Assembly (NCBI GenBank): GCA_011037195.1
Contig: JAAEAF010000669.1
Span: forward strand, 1 to 64,000
Origin: Triatoma infestans
Lineage: Eukaryota > Arthropoda > Insecta > Hemiptera > Reduviidae
Reading direction: 5' to 3'
Length of the DNA stretch: 64,000 nt
Shown here: positions 46,401-59,173 of the stretch, piece by piece
How the letters are laid out: each line of letters opens with the position of its first letter
Numbering within the stretch: position 1 is the first letter of the stretch
The notes under the pieces: generated by a model
Told to the model about the DNA's origin: nothing
Seen by the model: only the letters and a program-made list of their open reading frames with translations
Database searches by the model: none
Made by a program: the position numbers and the translations under genes

Positions 46401-47790
46401 AGTAAAATGTTAGTTTTATATCAAGATTGAAATTAGTTATACTTTCCGTCGTTTCGATCTACAGAAGTTTGGTGTCCTTTAAAAGTGAAAGTATAGAAAA
46501 GAAAAAAAATTAGGTAATCAAAGTAGACTGCCTAGTAGTGATAGCATGAATCTGTCTCGACAGTGACCGAACAAGTCTGGGAAAAGAAGTTAATATGGCT
46601 GTAAAAATATTATCTTAGTCCAATTCAGAATTGCAATTTTGTGAGAAATATTGATCATTTTGTAATTCATGTCCTTTATGTTTACTTTCTGAAGCGAACT
46701 TTAGAGTTAAACGCTTCCATTTCTATAATAAATGTATTACGGTTTGGCAAAGCTCTGTTTTATGAACCACCTACGTTGTTTTTTGATAAAAGAAACATAA
46801 ATTCTGCGGTTTGTGAGCTAAAAGTTAGCAACATTTCCAAAAGTGCAATTGTTAATCCATTTTTAGCGTAATATAGCAATGAAAAAAAATTTATTACTAC
46901 TTGATCTAACTCAGGGTATAAATTGCTTAAACAATGCTAACTGTAGGCTTAATGAGGGAGCTACTCGTTTAGAGGTCGTTCGTTATTCTGTTTTATAACA
47001 AAATTTTAATTCCCCTTATCTGTTGTATAATATAGTTATTCTTGCAAAGACTCATGCTCCTTTCTTAAATAGTGCTGAAAAACAAAAGAAAGCAAAAAGT
47101 TAATTAAATATCGTTTATAAATGAGTGAATAAAAGTAAAAAATAATTAGAGATAAACCATTATAATTTCTAGGTCTTTATTCTTATTTTTAATTCGACAT
47201 TAAAGCAGAGCCTAACCGCTAATTAAAAATAGATGAGATAATCTTTTAACAAAACCTCATTATTACTTTAATATTTAATTAGTTATTTTTATTTAATTAT
47301 TTTTCCAATTTTTTCAAAGGTGGAAAATTAATTATAAAAAACAAATTTAGAATTCAAGATGCAAGCGTAAACAAGCATCCAATGATATAAACTTGACGGT
47401 ATTATCAATGTTAAGTAAAATAGTGATAATGGAATTATTGAAGTACATGGGCGTTCTATTCAGGAGAAGTTTGGCTCGTTGATTGCATGACATCGCAGAT
47501 ATTGCTAATATGAGGTATAACAAGTAAAGCAAACATTGTTCTATACACACCTACACAACTGTAACACCGCACACACGAACACAACACACATTGTGTACTC
47601 TCTCATTGTTGATTATTTTACCCTTTACCACACTGCTCCATTGTTCTCCATAGTCAACTGTTACAATCTCTGTTTACAACAAAATTTCCAGGTTACAACA
47701 CGTGTTAGCAGTAAAGCACTAATATCCATGGCGTTGAATGTATGGTTGGGCTCCCACTGCTAGAATATATGTCAGAGATGTTTTTCCAAG
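43481..47790. other. No gene recognised (intergenic)
   Basis: About 4.3 kb of AT-rich DNA without coding motifs, tandem arrays or RNA genes that I can support. Short TATA runs lie at 43726-43745. The region lies downstream of the ABC transporter on its strand, so an unrecognised last exon could be here. Confidence 0.4.
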
Positions 47791-47795
47791 ATAGC

Positions 47796-47990
47796 CTACT
47801 GCTTCATTTTGTGGTCATCCAAAGGTTTACGGGGACCCCCTTTTTTTTCAGAATATGCCGATAAAAACTGTGATATCGTAGGCTTGCACGCTGTCTTTCT
47901 CGTTTCTTGTAAGAAAGACGAAAGCCCTAAACCCGTTGATGACCTCAAAATGAAGCAGCAGCTTACAATGGCAAAACTTCCTGACCCATA
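47796..47990. mobile_element. Relic of a head-to-head hammerhead element (ACCGGU family)
   Basis: The left arm, inverse TGGATGACCACAAAATGAAGC (47802-47822), and the right arm, TTGATGACCTCAAAATGAAGC (47937-47957), repeat the GATGACCACAAAATGAAGC tail of the 4.8 and 19.9 kb elements in opposed orientation. The ribozyme cores are eroded: TAAACCCGTT stands where GAAACCGGTC should be. It is an older insertion with the same fold-back architecture. Confidence 0.55.
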
Positions 47991-48174
47991 ATCTTTCATT
48001 TATCATTTAAGATGCTCATATTGTTTGAGACTTTTTTTCAGTCGAGATAATCACTTTTTCAACTGTTATAAATAAAAGAGAGCCTTAAGAAAGAAAAAAA
48101 TGGGTTTTAGAGGCGGAAGGTTCTCGGGAAGCAGGCAATAAGGTTTTACATTCTTGAAATGTTGACCTAAGAGT

Positions 48175-48560
48175 TAAATTAAAATGCTCTTAGATAGACT
48201 GAGAGGTTTGCTATTAGCCTCGCTATCGCCTCCACAATAGACCCATCAATTTTGGCAACAATTTGTTAGGCGTACCACTTCTCCAGGCATGAAGTCTGGA
48301 AGTTTTCTGCAACTTCTTCCTAAAGTTTGAGAGCCTTTTTCTTATTCCAAAAATTGGAACCGCAGGAAAACAAACCATGGTATAATGTTTGCCCTATCAT
48401 TTCTTCTTCCTTTTGACAAAAACTGTAAAGGCTATCACTTGCCGGGATCGTTAGCACGTCCTTTGTTGAGCCTGCATCTGGCTTGTTTTAGATAACATTA
48501 TTTTCAACCTATGGGTCTAGGGCTCTACATTGTATGGCCACTAATTTATCCAATCATCGA
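48175..48560 (-). pseudogene. Unidentified decayed coding segment
   Basis: One minus-strand frame stays mostly protein-like for about 110 codons, with three internal stops: KPDAGSTKDVLTIPASDSLY, MIGQTLYHGLFSCGSNFWN, EEVAENFQTSCLEKWYA and IVAKIDGSIVEAIARLIANL. I do not recognise the family. It may be a dead transposase or host-gene scrap, or chance. Confidence 0.25.
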
Positions 48561-48865
48561 AAAATCATCAATGCATATTAATTCTAGAGCCAATTAATTC
48601 TGGTTATGGCTACATTAAATTGTAATTTCGGTATGAATTTTTAAATTGCAATTAGTTGAGTCCGAAGAACTGGCAAACTTCAAATATACTTTCCGTGATA
48701 TCTGCCCCATATTGTGGTCATCGACCGATATCGAGGGCTTGAGTCCATTATTATGATAAGATGACTACATAGACAGTATGATAACACGACTAGCAAAGGT
48801 AAACTGAGCACACTTAAGCGAAGAGGCTGATTTTGGACAGTTTAGGCTGCTACGTACTACGCTTT

Positions 48866-48975
48866 ATAACAAGATAATGGGCAAACAACCGAAACTAGTC
48901 GATGTAGATCGAAAAGAAAGAGAGCTGCAAAATGAAGCAAGCTATTAAGAAAACAAAATCTCTGATTCCTCTATC
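48866..48975 (+). ncRNA. Hammerhead relic with re-paired stem III
   Basis: ATGGGCAAACAACCGAAAC, then ACTAGT, C, GATG (to about 48904), followed by GCAAAATGAAGCAAGC and AAATCTCTGAT, aligns with the ACCGGU family. The CTGAAGA box is destroyed (AAGATAA), so it cannot cleave. Stem III reads ACTAGT, still a perfect palindrome, differing from ACCGGT at two paired positions. Confidence 0.5.
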
Positions 48976-49370
48976 AGATTCATACACTGCTAAGATCTTA
49001 AAGTTGAATATTCGTTTGTAAGCAATAAGTTCTCGCAATGTTAAATCATCAAGTCACCACCTGTTTTAGTCAATAACTCCTAAGGAAATTCCGCAAACCC
49101 AAACAGTCCAAAGTAGAAGAAGCATTTAGGATTGACCAAGTCTTAAATTATGAACCTTGCAGAAATTGGAGTTTCATATAATATGATAAGAAGTAAGTAA
49201 AAAGCATTAATTTTGTGCTATTGTTCAATTACGATTTTATCAATGTATTCGAAGAGGAAGCCTCTTCTAGAGCTAAACGCAAACAGCAACCAATATTCCT
49301 ATATAACGGAATAAAGTTGCATTCCCACATCAATTTTTACAGAAGAATTTTTTCAAGCAGATAGACTTAC

Positions 49371-49481
49371 TTGCTCGGCCTGCATAGCCAACTGTAGTGC
49401 CATGGACCGACCAGTTTCTTGCACCATTCTATGTAGATAACCATCCTGACACTGCAGCAGCAGGTATGGTATATCAAACTC
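49371..49481 (-). CDS. ABCC/MRP4-like transporter, C-terminal exon
   Basis: A 111-nt exon (37 codons, phase 0 at both ends) with acceptor TTGCAG before GAG at 49481 and donor GTAAGT after 49371. It encodes EFDIPYLLLQ, then DGYLHRMVQETGRSMAL and LAMQAEQ. This is the segment after the second nucleotide-binding domain in MRP4-type transporters, which read EFDxPxxLLQ followed by a MVQxTG helix. It joins exon 54904-55033 in phase (VMDAGCIV then EFD). It is too short for ordinary ORF calling and was found by splice logic. A further terminal exon with the stop must lie at lower coordinates; I did not identify it. Confidence 0.85.
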
Positions 49482-49849
49482 CTGCAATATCCAGAAATTA
49501 CGCAATTATTACAAACATGAAAACTACATCAACATTACATTCCTTGAAAACATCGATACGATATATTCCATTTGTTCTTAATATCTGCCTTAATTGCCAG
49601 AATATGAATTCAATCTTAATGAATTTGATAAATTTTGACTGCAAAATAAGAATAGTGAATATTACACAACAAACAATTTATTTTAGATTTTATCTGTAAG
49701 CGATAAAGCGACAACTTTGTAGGAATGTAGTACATTTAAAAAACTTTTGTTTTCAATACATAATGCAGATTGAATTTGTTAATCGATTGCAGAAATGTAA
49801 TGTTAAATCAATTTTACAAGAAAAATGTTTTATGAGTTGGTATTATGCG

Positions 49850-51060
49850 AAGTTTTAAGAAAATCGTCGCATCCATTTTCGAGAAAATCGCGAATAAATG
49901 AAAAAAAAAAATTATGCATGAAAAGCATTTCTGGCTGACAGATTTTGATCGCAACCGCCTAATCGGATACGGCGAATGTGTTTGTGTTACCTACACTGAA
50001 TATGAGGATTGAATCTCCTCCAAGTTTTTCAGCTATTTCACAACCACACACATATATACGCATAATCACAACCACAAACCACGCGAACCATTCGCTCACA
50101 AACGCACACAAAACATTCTTTTCCTTACTAGATCGGAGTATTTCCGCTACGAACTCAATTTCAATAATTTAAAATGGTCCCAACAGTTGCTCTTATAACA
50201 AAGAGAAAGAATAATAATTGCTAAAGTTGATGTGTAATAATTGCTCAAAATGTTGTGTAATTTGGCCAAATCGCATTATATATATATATATACATATACG
50301 TCTGAAATTATCTATCTGAAATTATATATATATAGGGGGAGACAAGTACCAACCTACTAGCCTTGCTAGCACGTAGAGAAGGTGATTATAACCAACTAAA
50401 ATTTAACGTCATTTTCAGAAACAAAGAAAAATCAATTTTTTTTTTTTTTTTTAAATATCAAATAAAAGTATACTTCATATTTATGGAGTTGGTGTGCCAA
50501 GTTTTTATTGAAGACGTTATAGGCATTTTCGAGAAAATTAACCAAACTCAAAAACCTACAATGTAAAGTGGCATTTCCAGCTGACCTCAAATTTGGAATT
50601 CTAGCAATGCTTCTAATGTTTATTATTATTAAATATGTGGCAGAAACCATACATTGAATTGAAATAATAACTTAAAGGGAAGCGTTACTGTTGCCTCAGA
50701 AAAATCCCCAAAAAATCAATTTCCCTTGCAAAGTGTTTCAAATAAAAGTGACAGTTATTCATTCGCGAAAATCGCGAAAAAAAAAAATCATTAAAGTCGC
50801 ACTTCCGGTAGATAGATTTTGCCCGAAACTTTCATATCAGATGCGGTGCTTCCGTTTCTGAGATATTTTGTTCACACACACATACAGAATATTCGCTAAA
50901 AATATTTTTTTAGTTCTCAGGGAACTTCAAAACATGTATTTCCGCTGAAAACTTGATTTCGAAAATTGGACAAGATCGCAATACTTCCTGTTACCGGGGA
51001 AGTAGGAGAAGGTAAAAATCGACAATATCACTTTACACTTATAATAAATTGTCATATCTT
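49850..51060. repeat. ACTTCCGG repeat blocks in an ABC transporter intron
   Basis: Several diverged units: ATTTTCGAGAAAATCGCG (about 49877), GCATTTCTGGCTGACAGATTTTG, TTTCGAGAAAATTAACC (about 50530), GCACTTCCGGTAGATAG (about 50799), and the edge CGCAATACTTCCTGTTACC (about 50980). A TA run is at 50277-50291. No ORF beyond chance frames. Confidence 0.6.
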
Positions 51061-51529
51061 CTAAGAAATCGATGTTTATAATGCTGTTCTATGTCAGCCA
51101 TTATGTTAAGTAAATTCATGAAACATGTTCGTATACTAATAAAATATCAGTTATATTATTATAATTATATTAGTACATGTGGATCATTTGGTATTGCAGC
51201 CTTAGTCCTTAGTTTGGAAAGACGCCAGCAGTGCATATAAACTGGAAGATAATATGGCTTGTCATCATCAGCGGTTCAGTTATATTGATATAATTAAATT
51301 TTTATAGTGCTCCCTAACTCAGTGGGAGGAGTTCCACTTAGTGGAAGCTCCAGCAAACATTGGAAAAGAAGAATGTGAATCACATATACGCTATAAAATG
51401 CACTAGATCAAAATAATAATTTCTTTCTTTAGGTCTGTCACAAACTAGATTATCCCAAATTGGGACCCTCATGTAGCAAAAATGAAGCAAAAAAAAGAAA
51501 AAATGCAAGTACACTACAGCTGGTTGGGA

Positions 51530-51620
51530 CCAAAGAAAAGGAGTTCTTTATTTTGCAGAAGTTTAATGGTTAACGTTTCGTTAATGTCCTTAATTGCGAA
51601 CTATATTAAAAATAAAACAA
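51530..51620 (-). ncRNA. Eroded hammerhead unit (56.9-kb family)
   Basis: TGGGACCAAAGAAAAGGA, CTTTATTTT and AACGTTTCG (about 51575) parallel the unit at 56935-57030 (GGGGCCAAAGAAGGAAC, AACGTTTCGG). The palindrome ACGT and GAAA box survive on the minus strand. Stem II is shortened and the CTGANGA box is lost. Inactive by inspection. Confidence 0.45.
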
Positions 51621-52239
51621 GTGAAATATAAAAGGAATAACAAGAAGTAATTCTAAATTATAATAGACAACAGTTCTAATACAAAATTTGTATCATTCTA
51701 AGCAAGCAATTCTAAAAATTGCTATTCTTCTTCTGATCCCTCAAGTTTGGCTGATAGCTCTGACATACATTGTGTACATATTTCCAAATATGTATTTAAT
51801 TCGATACTTTTACATCAATCAACCCCTTCCAGATTTTGTAGACCTCTATAGGTCAATGATCCGCCGGGAAACATCCAATTATGCCAACGTTTCAGTAGAG
51901 TTTCCTGTCTTTATCAAGGCTTTAATAATAGACAGTTTTGAAGATGTGGAAAAAGAACTTTTAGTGAAACTGTGAAACCTACAACATTTTATACAGCACA
52001 GAAACATAAACAAAGAAAATTAAAATTGCTTATGTTGCTTGTGTTAAATAATCAGCTGTCTGGGCGGAGACGGATAGCAAACAACCCTACTCATATACAT
52101 GAAATCAAATCCCGGCCAAGACCGGAAATTGAATCAATACCACCATAGAACTTCTATTAATTAGTTTCCTCACAGGAGGTAACGGACTAAAAGGGTATCA
52201 CCTGTTCCGAAATGCCGTAGTAGAGGAAGGAAAAAATCA

Positions 52240-52625
52240 ATTCTTTCTGAAACAAACAGGATTTCTATCAGCAATTGTTGCGCAGTGATAGAACTCTATT
52301 TGTGTTAGTATGCGATATTTGAAAAAATCTATAGAGGCGTATTCGAGAAAATCATAGGAAAAAAATTAGAAACTTCCTCTCTCTTTTGACAATTTTGACC
52401 GAAACTCAGGGATCTGACGATGGTACTAACCAAATATCAATCTTGACTTGTTGCGAATTATTTCTCTTTTTGTGATATTTTCTTCAATTAGAGAAGAAGG
52501 AAAGAGAGAGAATGACAAATAATTCTCTAAAAACAATTTTGTCGTACTCTGGGAACTTCAAAACATACATTCCGGTGAAAAATTAATTTCGAATTTGATT
52601 GCAATAATTCTTCTTAGTAAAGAAA
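52240..52625 (+). repeat. ACTTCCGG repeat block, diverged
   Basis: Contains TATTCGAGAAAATCATAGG, GAAACTTCCTC, GGGATCTGACGATGG and AACTTCAAAACATACATTCCGG, all family phrases. No gene. Confidence 0.55.
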
Positions 52626-54039
52626 ATAAAATGTATATAAGATAGGTTGTCTGAAGATGGAACATCTTGGTCAGTAAAGACTTGCAGTATAGCATCTGAT
52701 ATAATTATAATATTAATTGAAACTATAGTTAGCTATTTGTTGAAATATATTACTCCAAATACGGGTAACATGCTTATAAATTACCGAGCTTTCTTCAGCT
52801 CGCTCCTTTCAGCAACACATGTGCAAGCTGTAGGAAACTATATTTTCTACTAATGACTAAAAATCTACTAATAAAGAAGAATAAAGAAAATAATATAGAA
52901 ACATTAAGCGTTATTGTCAATTTCATAATGGACACCACTCAATAATTAAAATAATAACTAATCATTTCAATTTAAGAAGTGCATTGTGAAATAACATTCA
53001 AGTCAATTATGTCTTAATTCCAGAGACATGACATTAATGCAGGTCAGAACATTCAAGGCATACGAAATTATTTTGTCTATTTGAATTCATCAATTTCCGG
53101 AGGGGTTTGCAGTAATCACTTCTAAAATGTCTCCAGTAATTTCTAAATGTAATTAACCGACCAATGGTCCCATAGGATAAAGCTGGGACTCATGTGATTC
53201 TGGACGGAAATTAAAATAGCTTTCCCTCTTTCGCCAGTGATAATCCCCCTTTACAGCAGGGAATATCCCTACAAAGGGGTGAGAATGATTAAAACGTATG
53301 AGCTGGCATGTTTTTTGGTGCACTACTAACTCTGTTTATAACCTCTTTTTTTTTTATATGGACTTTGGCTTTTATAACTAGTACGACTTTTAGTAATTAG
53401 TACTTTTCAATTATACGGAACTGAGCACTGTTAAATGAAAATCTAGCTTATCAAACCTCGTGAAAAACTTTAGGAAGCCAACATTAAGGAGTATAAGATA
53501 TAAAATTCTGAAATCAGATAGCAGAAAGTTTTGGAAAAAAACTGTCCATGGGAATCTTCCACTTTTCTCTTGCTAATTTCCCGCTAAGTGTACTATGGAG
53601 GAAATGCAGAAGAAAGCAGTCTAACAATAAATGCAGTGATCGCCTACTCAGGCACCGCCATGTCATCAATCATTACATGACAATAACAGGGCTGGATCAG
53701 TAGGTAAAGCGGTGAAGCGATTATTTCAGGCGGCACTTTGAAAGGAGCGACAAATAGCGACATTAAAAATTAAAAATAAACCAACCTTTTAAATAAATAA
53801 GGTTATAATAAAAATTCGATAATGAAATATGGCCGACTTCCGACAGGGAAAGGTTTTCTATGTATTTTTATTTTTTCTTTTAATTATAAAATGGAAAATG
53901 AGATCTTCAAAAAATATTTATATAAATTAACCTTCACTCTTCAGGGACTGCAAAAAAAATTCTTGCTTTCGGTCATTATGTTCAAAATATGTGACGTGAG
54001 ACACTTTCTTCTTATTGCAGTTTACACAAATATAAATTA
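52626..54039. other. No gene (intronic)
   Basis: Lies in the 5.4-kb intron between transporter exons. No coding motif. A CTGAAGATGG near 52653 lacks a matching GAAAC partner in reach and is not called a ribozyme. Confidence 0.45.
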
Positions 54040-54640
54040 AAAGTCAAATTTTCTTCAAACTTATAATGCTTACTGGATTAATCGTTGTCTTCAATGTAAT
54101 GGAAAATCTAAACTTAATAAAACCATTTTTTTTGAGAAGTGCATAACTTCAATCCCCCCCCCCCAAACCACCTTAATTGAACTCTCTTGGAAATTCAAAC
54201 AAAAGTGATAGGGCTCCGTATCCCAAATTTAATTAAATCCATCGCTTTTTTTTTTTTTCTTTTTTTGTGGTGAAAATCGCAAAAAACTGAAGAAACTGTT
54301 CAGTAAAAACGCGAATCCGTTAAATGAGTTTTTACATAATCAGAATGTTGGCAACATCATTAATTCTAATTAATATTAATTACATGAAGGAATCGTATAA
54401 TAAATAAATAGTAGTTACTATATCCGTTTTCGAGAGAATTGGGTTAACTGAAAAAAAAAAACATTCAGTACAATGGGTCGTCAGGATCTGATCTTCAGAC
54501 TTGGATTTTTTTCCAAACATCTGAATGTCCTTAATACTATCATATTATATTGTAGTCCTTACTGAACTAATCTAAAATATACAGTTTATATGGATGCCTA
54601 ACATTGGATGGCACATTACAACAATAAGAGAAAGTAAAAA
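54040..54640 (+). repeat. ACTTCCGG repeat block
   Basis: Phrases TCTTCAAACTTATAATG, ACCACCTTAATTGAACTC, AATTCTAATTAATATTAATTA, TTTCGAGAGAATTGG and the terminal AATAAGAGAAAGTAAAAAT (about 54621-54640). No coding content. Confidence 0.65.
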
Positions 54641-54888
54641 TGAAAATATCTATTTTAACAGAATGTATTCTATTATAACAGAATATTGACAAATAAGAAA
54701 CAATTTTTTGTATGGAAGCAACTACATTCCAAATTATATAGATTTGTCGCCGGTACTTTTAAAGTATAAAAGCGAAATTGAAAAAGCACAGAAATGGCAT
54801 AAGAGTTGCAAATATTCAGTTAACACAATTTTTAGCAATCATTGCTAATATAATAATTCTAAGATAATTAATATCTATCTATAGGTTA

Positions 54889-55728
<840 letters not shown>

Positions 55729-55966
55729 TTTTTTTTAATTTAAGACGCGTCAACATCAATGGTCATTGGCGCCCGGAGACTTCTCAGTGCACAGCCGGCC
55801 TGCGGACAGTGTTCTCTCGTTACCGACAACATTGTCCGTCACCGCGAGAGTGAGCAGTAAAGGCTCCTAGGAAGAAAAAATCTAAGGGTAGCACTGGTGG
55901 ACTCGAACCCGGGTCCTCCGCGTGGGAGTCCAGTACGCTAACCAGTAGCTATTCCCTTCCCTCCCA
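55729..55966 (-). mobile_element. tRNA-derived SINE, copy 2, with target duplication
   Basis: Flanked by ATTTGGTA (55721-55728 and 55967-55974). The minus-strand tRNA-like head has CTACTGGTTAGCGTACTGG (A-box region, about 55931-55949) and B box GGTTCGAGTCC (55899-55909). The body carries TCTCGGTGACGGACAATG- and TGTCGGTAACGAGAGAAC-type phrases and ends in an A-rich tail. It lies in a transporter intron, in the same orientation as the gene. The best-preserved copy in the window. Confidence 0.85.
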
Positions 55967-56269
55967 ATTTGGTAATATTACCAATATTGATATAACTTCA
56001 TAAATCCTTGTAGACAACCTTGTATAAGAACCTTGTAGACAACGCAAGTTACACTAGTGATAAAATATAATTATTGTTTGATTCGATTTGGATATCTATT
56101 TTTCAGTCACTATACCCAACTTGCTCTTATTAATGATGGGTGTTAGGTAATAATTTACAAATTAAACTATCATCCAATATCAGTTATCTCCGGTATCACT
56201 CAACATCATTATTAGTGCAGTTAGAATGACATTAAAAAAAAATTATTTTTTATATTTAGAAATTCACCT

Positions 56270-56815
56270 TTTACTTTCTCTTACTCCCTAGTAAGAGGAA
56301 GTATTGAAAGCGCTGCAATTTTTTGATATTGAGTTTTCACCGGAAATATCCATTTTGAGGTTCCCTGAACCCATAAAAGTGGTTTTCTATGAGTGCGTAT
56401 GTGAACAACATAGCTAAAAACGAAAAATCGCAGTAAGTTCAAACTTCATATACCGCTTAGGTATCACCATGGGATCTGGCTGCAAGTCAAAATTCCTCAA
56501 CCGGAAGTACCACTTTACTGAAGGATTTTTGTTCACTTTTTGGGGATTTTCTCGAAAAAGGCCTCAACGACTTTTTTTAAACTTAGTTTATCAACTGCGT
56601 ATACAAAGGTTTACAATTTTTATTTTAAACATTTCTTCGGGAAAATTCATGTAAGGGCACTTTTGGGGAGGGGGAGGGTTATGTTTTCCTCTAAAGTGCT
56701 ATCTTATTTTATTATACAATTCTACCATCTAAAATTAGGAATAAACAGATTGCCAAAATTTCCGAGTTTTAAGAAAATTAGTAACATTTTCACTGAACAG
56801 TTTTTTAATCTTTTT
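56270..56815. repeat. ACTTCCGG repeat block
   Basis: Begins TTTTACTTTCTCTTACTCCC, then GTAAGAGGAAGTATTG, TTGAGTTTTCACCGGAAATA, ATAGCTAAAAACGAAAAATCG, CACCATGGGATCTGGC, AACCGGAAGTACC, TTTTCTCGAAAAAGG, GTAAGGGCACTTTTGGG. This is the clearest full-order example of the family. Chance ORFs only. Confidence 0.75.
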
Positions 56816-56934
56816 AATATTGTTGCGAGAAACTAAATTTTGATTGAATCAGCTCATGCATATATTTCTATCTTTAAAGTACTCTTTCAATATAAACAAT
56901 ACTTTTGTTTGGTCGTTGTTATTTAACAAGCAAA

Positions 56935-57090
56935 AAATTAGTAGGCTGGGGCCAAAGAAGGAACTTTTTATATTTAAAAAAGTTTATTCAACGTTTCGGA
57001 CACCTTTGGTGTCCTTCCTCAGGAACTACAAAACAAAAATTCGGAAATAAAGAAAATTATATAATAAAAATTAAAACATATAAAGATTAA
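56935..57090 (-). mobile_element. Hammerhead-bearing pLTR-like unit beside the Penelope fragment
   Basis: A unit (AGGCTGGGGCCAAAGAAGGA through AACAAAAATTCGG) that also occurs, eroded, at 51530. It carries a well-formed minus-strand hammerhead and sits immediately upstream of a plus-strand Penelope RT fragment (57130-57700). Its orientation opposite to the RT fits the inverted terminal arrangement of Penelope-like elements. Confidence 0.6.
56980..57030 (-). ncRNA. Hammerhead ribozyme (ACGU family), strongest stem II
   Basis: Minus strand: GTTC (57026-57023), CTGAGGA (57022-57016), extra A, stem II GGACACC/GGTGTCC, a perfect 7-bp helix with an AAA loop (57014-56998), GAAA (56997-56994), palindrome ACGT (56994-56991), cleavage-site U at 56990, then GAAT pairing with GTTC (three Watson-Crick pairs and one G-U). 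All invariant core positions are kept. N7 is G here, which the core allows. Confidence 0.78.
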
Positions 57091-57129
57091 ACAATATTAA
57101 AAAGATATGATGCCGCATTCCCCTAATAC

Positions 57130-57700
57130 TTGACACCTTTAATTTTACCATCCAATCGTACAGTTTACTCTAGAAATAGAACAAAACAACCAAATTTCTT
57201 TCCTAGACACTCTAATAATACGACAACCGGACCAAGCATTCACCATACAATTGGTTTACCAAACCTACTTACTCCGGCAGACTTCTACATTTCCTTTCAA
57301 ATCAGCCCTTATATCACAAAATTAATTCCATGAAAAACTTATATAACCGAGCTATTAACTTGTCTGCACCTCCATTCCAGAACGACAGTATCAACGAAAT
57401 GTACAACATTCTACTACAAAATCATTATCCAATTCACCTCATCCTCAAAACATTCCGTAAACTAAAAAACAACCCTTCAAAAACCACATGCCATTCCATG
57501 CCCAAGCCATCTATATCCCGTACTGTCATCTACACAATACTATCTCATACAAAATCATTCGTATTCTAAAGTCTATCATCACAACCTCAAATCTGGTCTC
57601 TTCTCCTCCAACTAACTCAGCAAACTGTTCTCTAAACTCAAAGAGCCCATTGAAACTTATACCAAACTAATTCTGTTTACACTATAGTTTGGAAATAGGA
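57130..57700 (+). pseudogene. Penelope-like element, RT thumb to linker
   Basis: One frame reads QISFLDTLIIRQ, then FTIQLVYQTYLLRQTST and FPFKSALISQN (57199-57325). A second (57330-57569) reads NLYNRAINLSAPPF, NEMYNILLQNHYPIHLI. A third (57488-57670) reads YIPYCHLHNTISYKIIRILK and SSPPTNSANCSLNSKSP. This order, FLDxxI, the Y(R/Q)KPTxTDxYLH-like block, the NRAxxLS helix, and the YVPYxxxxSYKIxRILK linker before the GIY-YIG endonuclease, is characteristic of Penelope-like elements. Frame breaks separate the pieces. The RT catalytic core and the endonuclease are absent. Confidence 0.75.
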
Positions 57701-57729
57701 TCCATATACTATTAGACTTTTCCAAAAAC

Positions 57730-58656
<927 letters not shown>

Positions 58657-58787
58657 TCAAATTAAACTTTCTGTAGATGGAGAAATGCTAGAGGTAGCTC
58701 AGACAATATAAATAAAGCTATGCACTAGAAGAAAGAAATAAATTACAATTAAAAGAAAAAAAGCTGTATATAAAAATTAGTCATTAC

Positions 58788-59033
58788 CTCATCTAAAGCT
58801 CTCCAAAGGACGTAATCAGGATATTCATGGAAAGGATCCAGATTACGACGTAGATTTCCAGAAAACAAGACTGGATTTTGAGGTATAATAGCGATATGAG
58901 ATCGCACAGTATGTAAAGATACATCGGCTATGTTCATTCCATCCACAGTTATGGAACCTTCAACAATAGCAAGCCTGAAGAGAGCAGCGGCTAATGAGGA
59001 TTTACCAGCTCCGGTGCGACCAACAATCCCGAT
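58788..59033 (-). CDS. ABCC/MRP4-like transporter, exon with Walker A of NBD2
   Basis: A 246-nt exon (82 codons, phase 0 both ends) with acceptor ATTAACAG before 59033 and donor GTAATG after 58788. It encodes [20 protein letters not shown], containing Walker A (GRTGAGKSS, a form typical of the second domain of MRP proteins). Then come [20 protein letters not shown] and the Q-loop [20 protein letters not shown], ending RALDE. It splices in phase to 58620 over a 167-bp intron. The acceptor is 28 bp from a truncated SINE. Upstream transmembrane and first ATPase exons must lie beyond the window or past the satellite. Confidence 0.93.
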
Positions 59034-59060
59034 CTGTTAATGCAAAAAAATTATTATTAT

Positions 59061-59173
59061 TTTTTTTTTTAAGGCGCGTCAACATCTATGGTTATTGGCA
59101 CCAGAAGCCTACTCAGTGCACTGCCGGCCTGCAGACAGTGTTTTCTCGTTATAGAGAACACTGTCCATCACCG
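59061..59173 (-). mobile_element. tRNA-derived SINE, copy 3, 5'-truncated
   Basis: Only the body and tail of the SINE: the plus strand reads AAGGCGCGTCAACATCTATG, TTATTGGCACC, then CAGACAGTGTTTTCTCGTTA and CACTGTCCATCACCG. The tRNA head with the A and B boxes is missing. Its A-rich tail is 20-30 bp from the 3' splice site of the transporter exon at 59033. Confidence 0.75.

Noticed and set aside
47796..47999. Two opposed open frames sharing a KP(V/L)DD(H/L)KMKQ-like sequence
   Set aside because: The similarity comes from inverted copies of the ribozyme element tail, not from a protein gene.
51688..51975. 95-codon open frame with hydrophobic N-terminus
   Set aside because: It overlaps an eroded hammerhead-like unit (AACGTTTCAGTAG) and matches no family I know; most likely chance.
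52650..52820. CTGAAGATGG near 52653 and an inverse CTGAAGAAAG near 52790
   Set aside because: Neither has a GAAAC box or palindromic stem III at the right spacing, so they are not called ribozymes.
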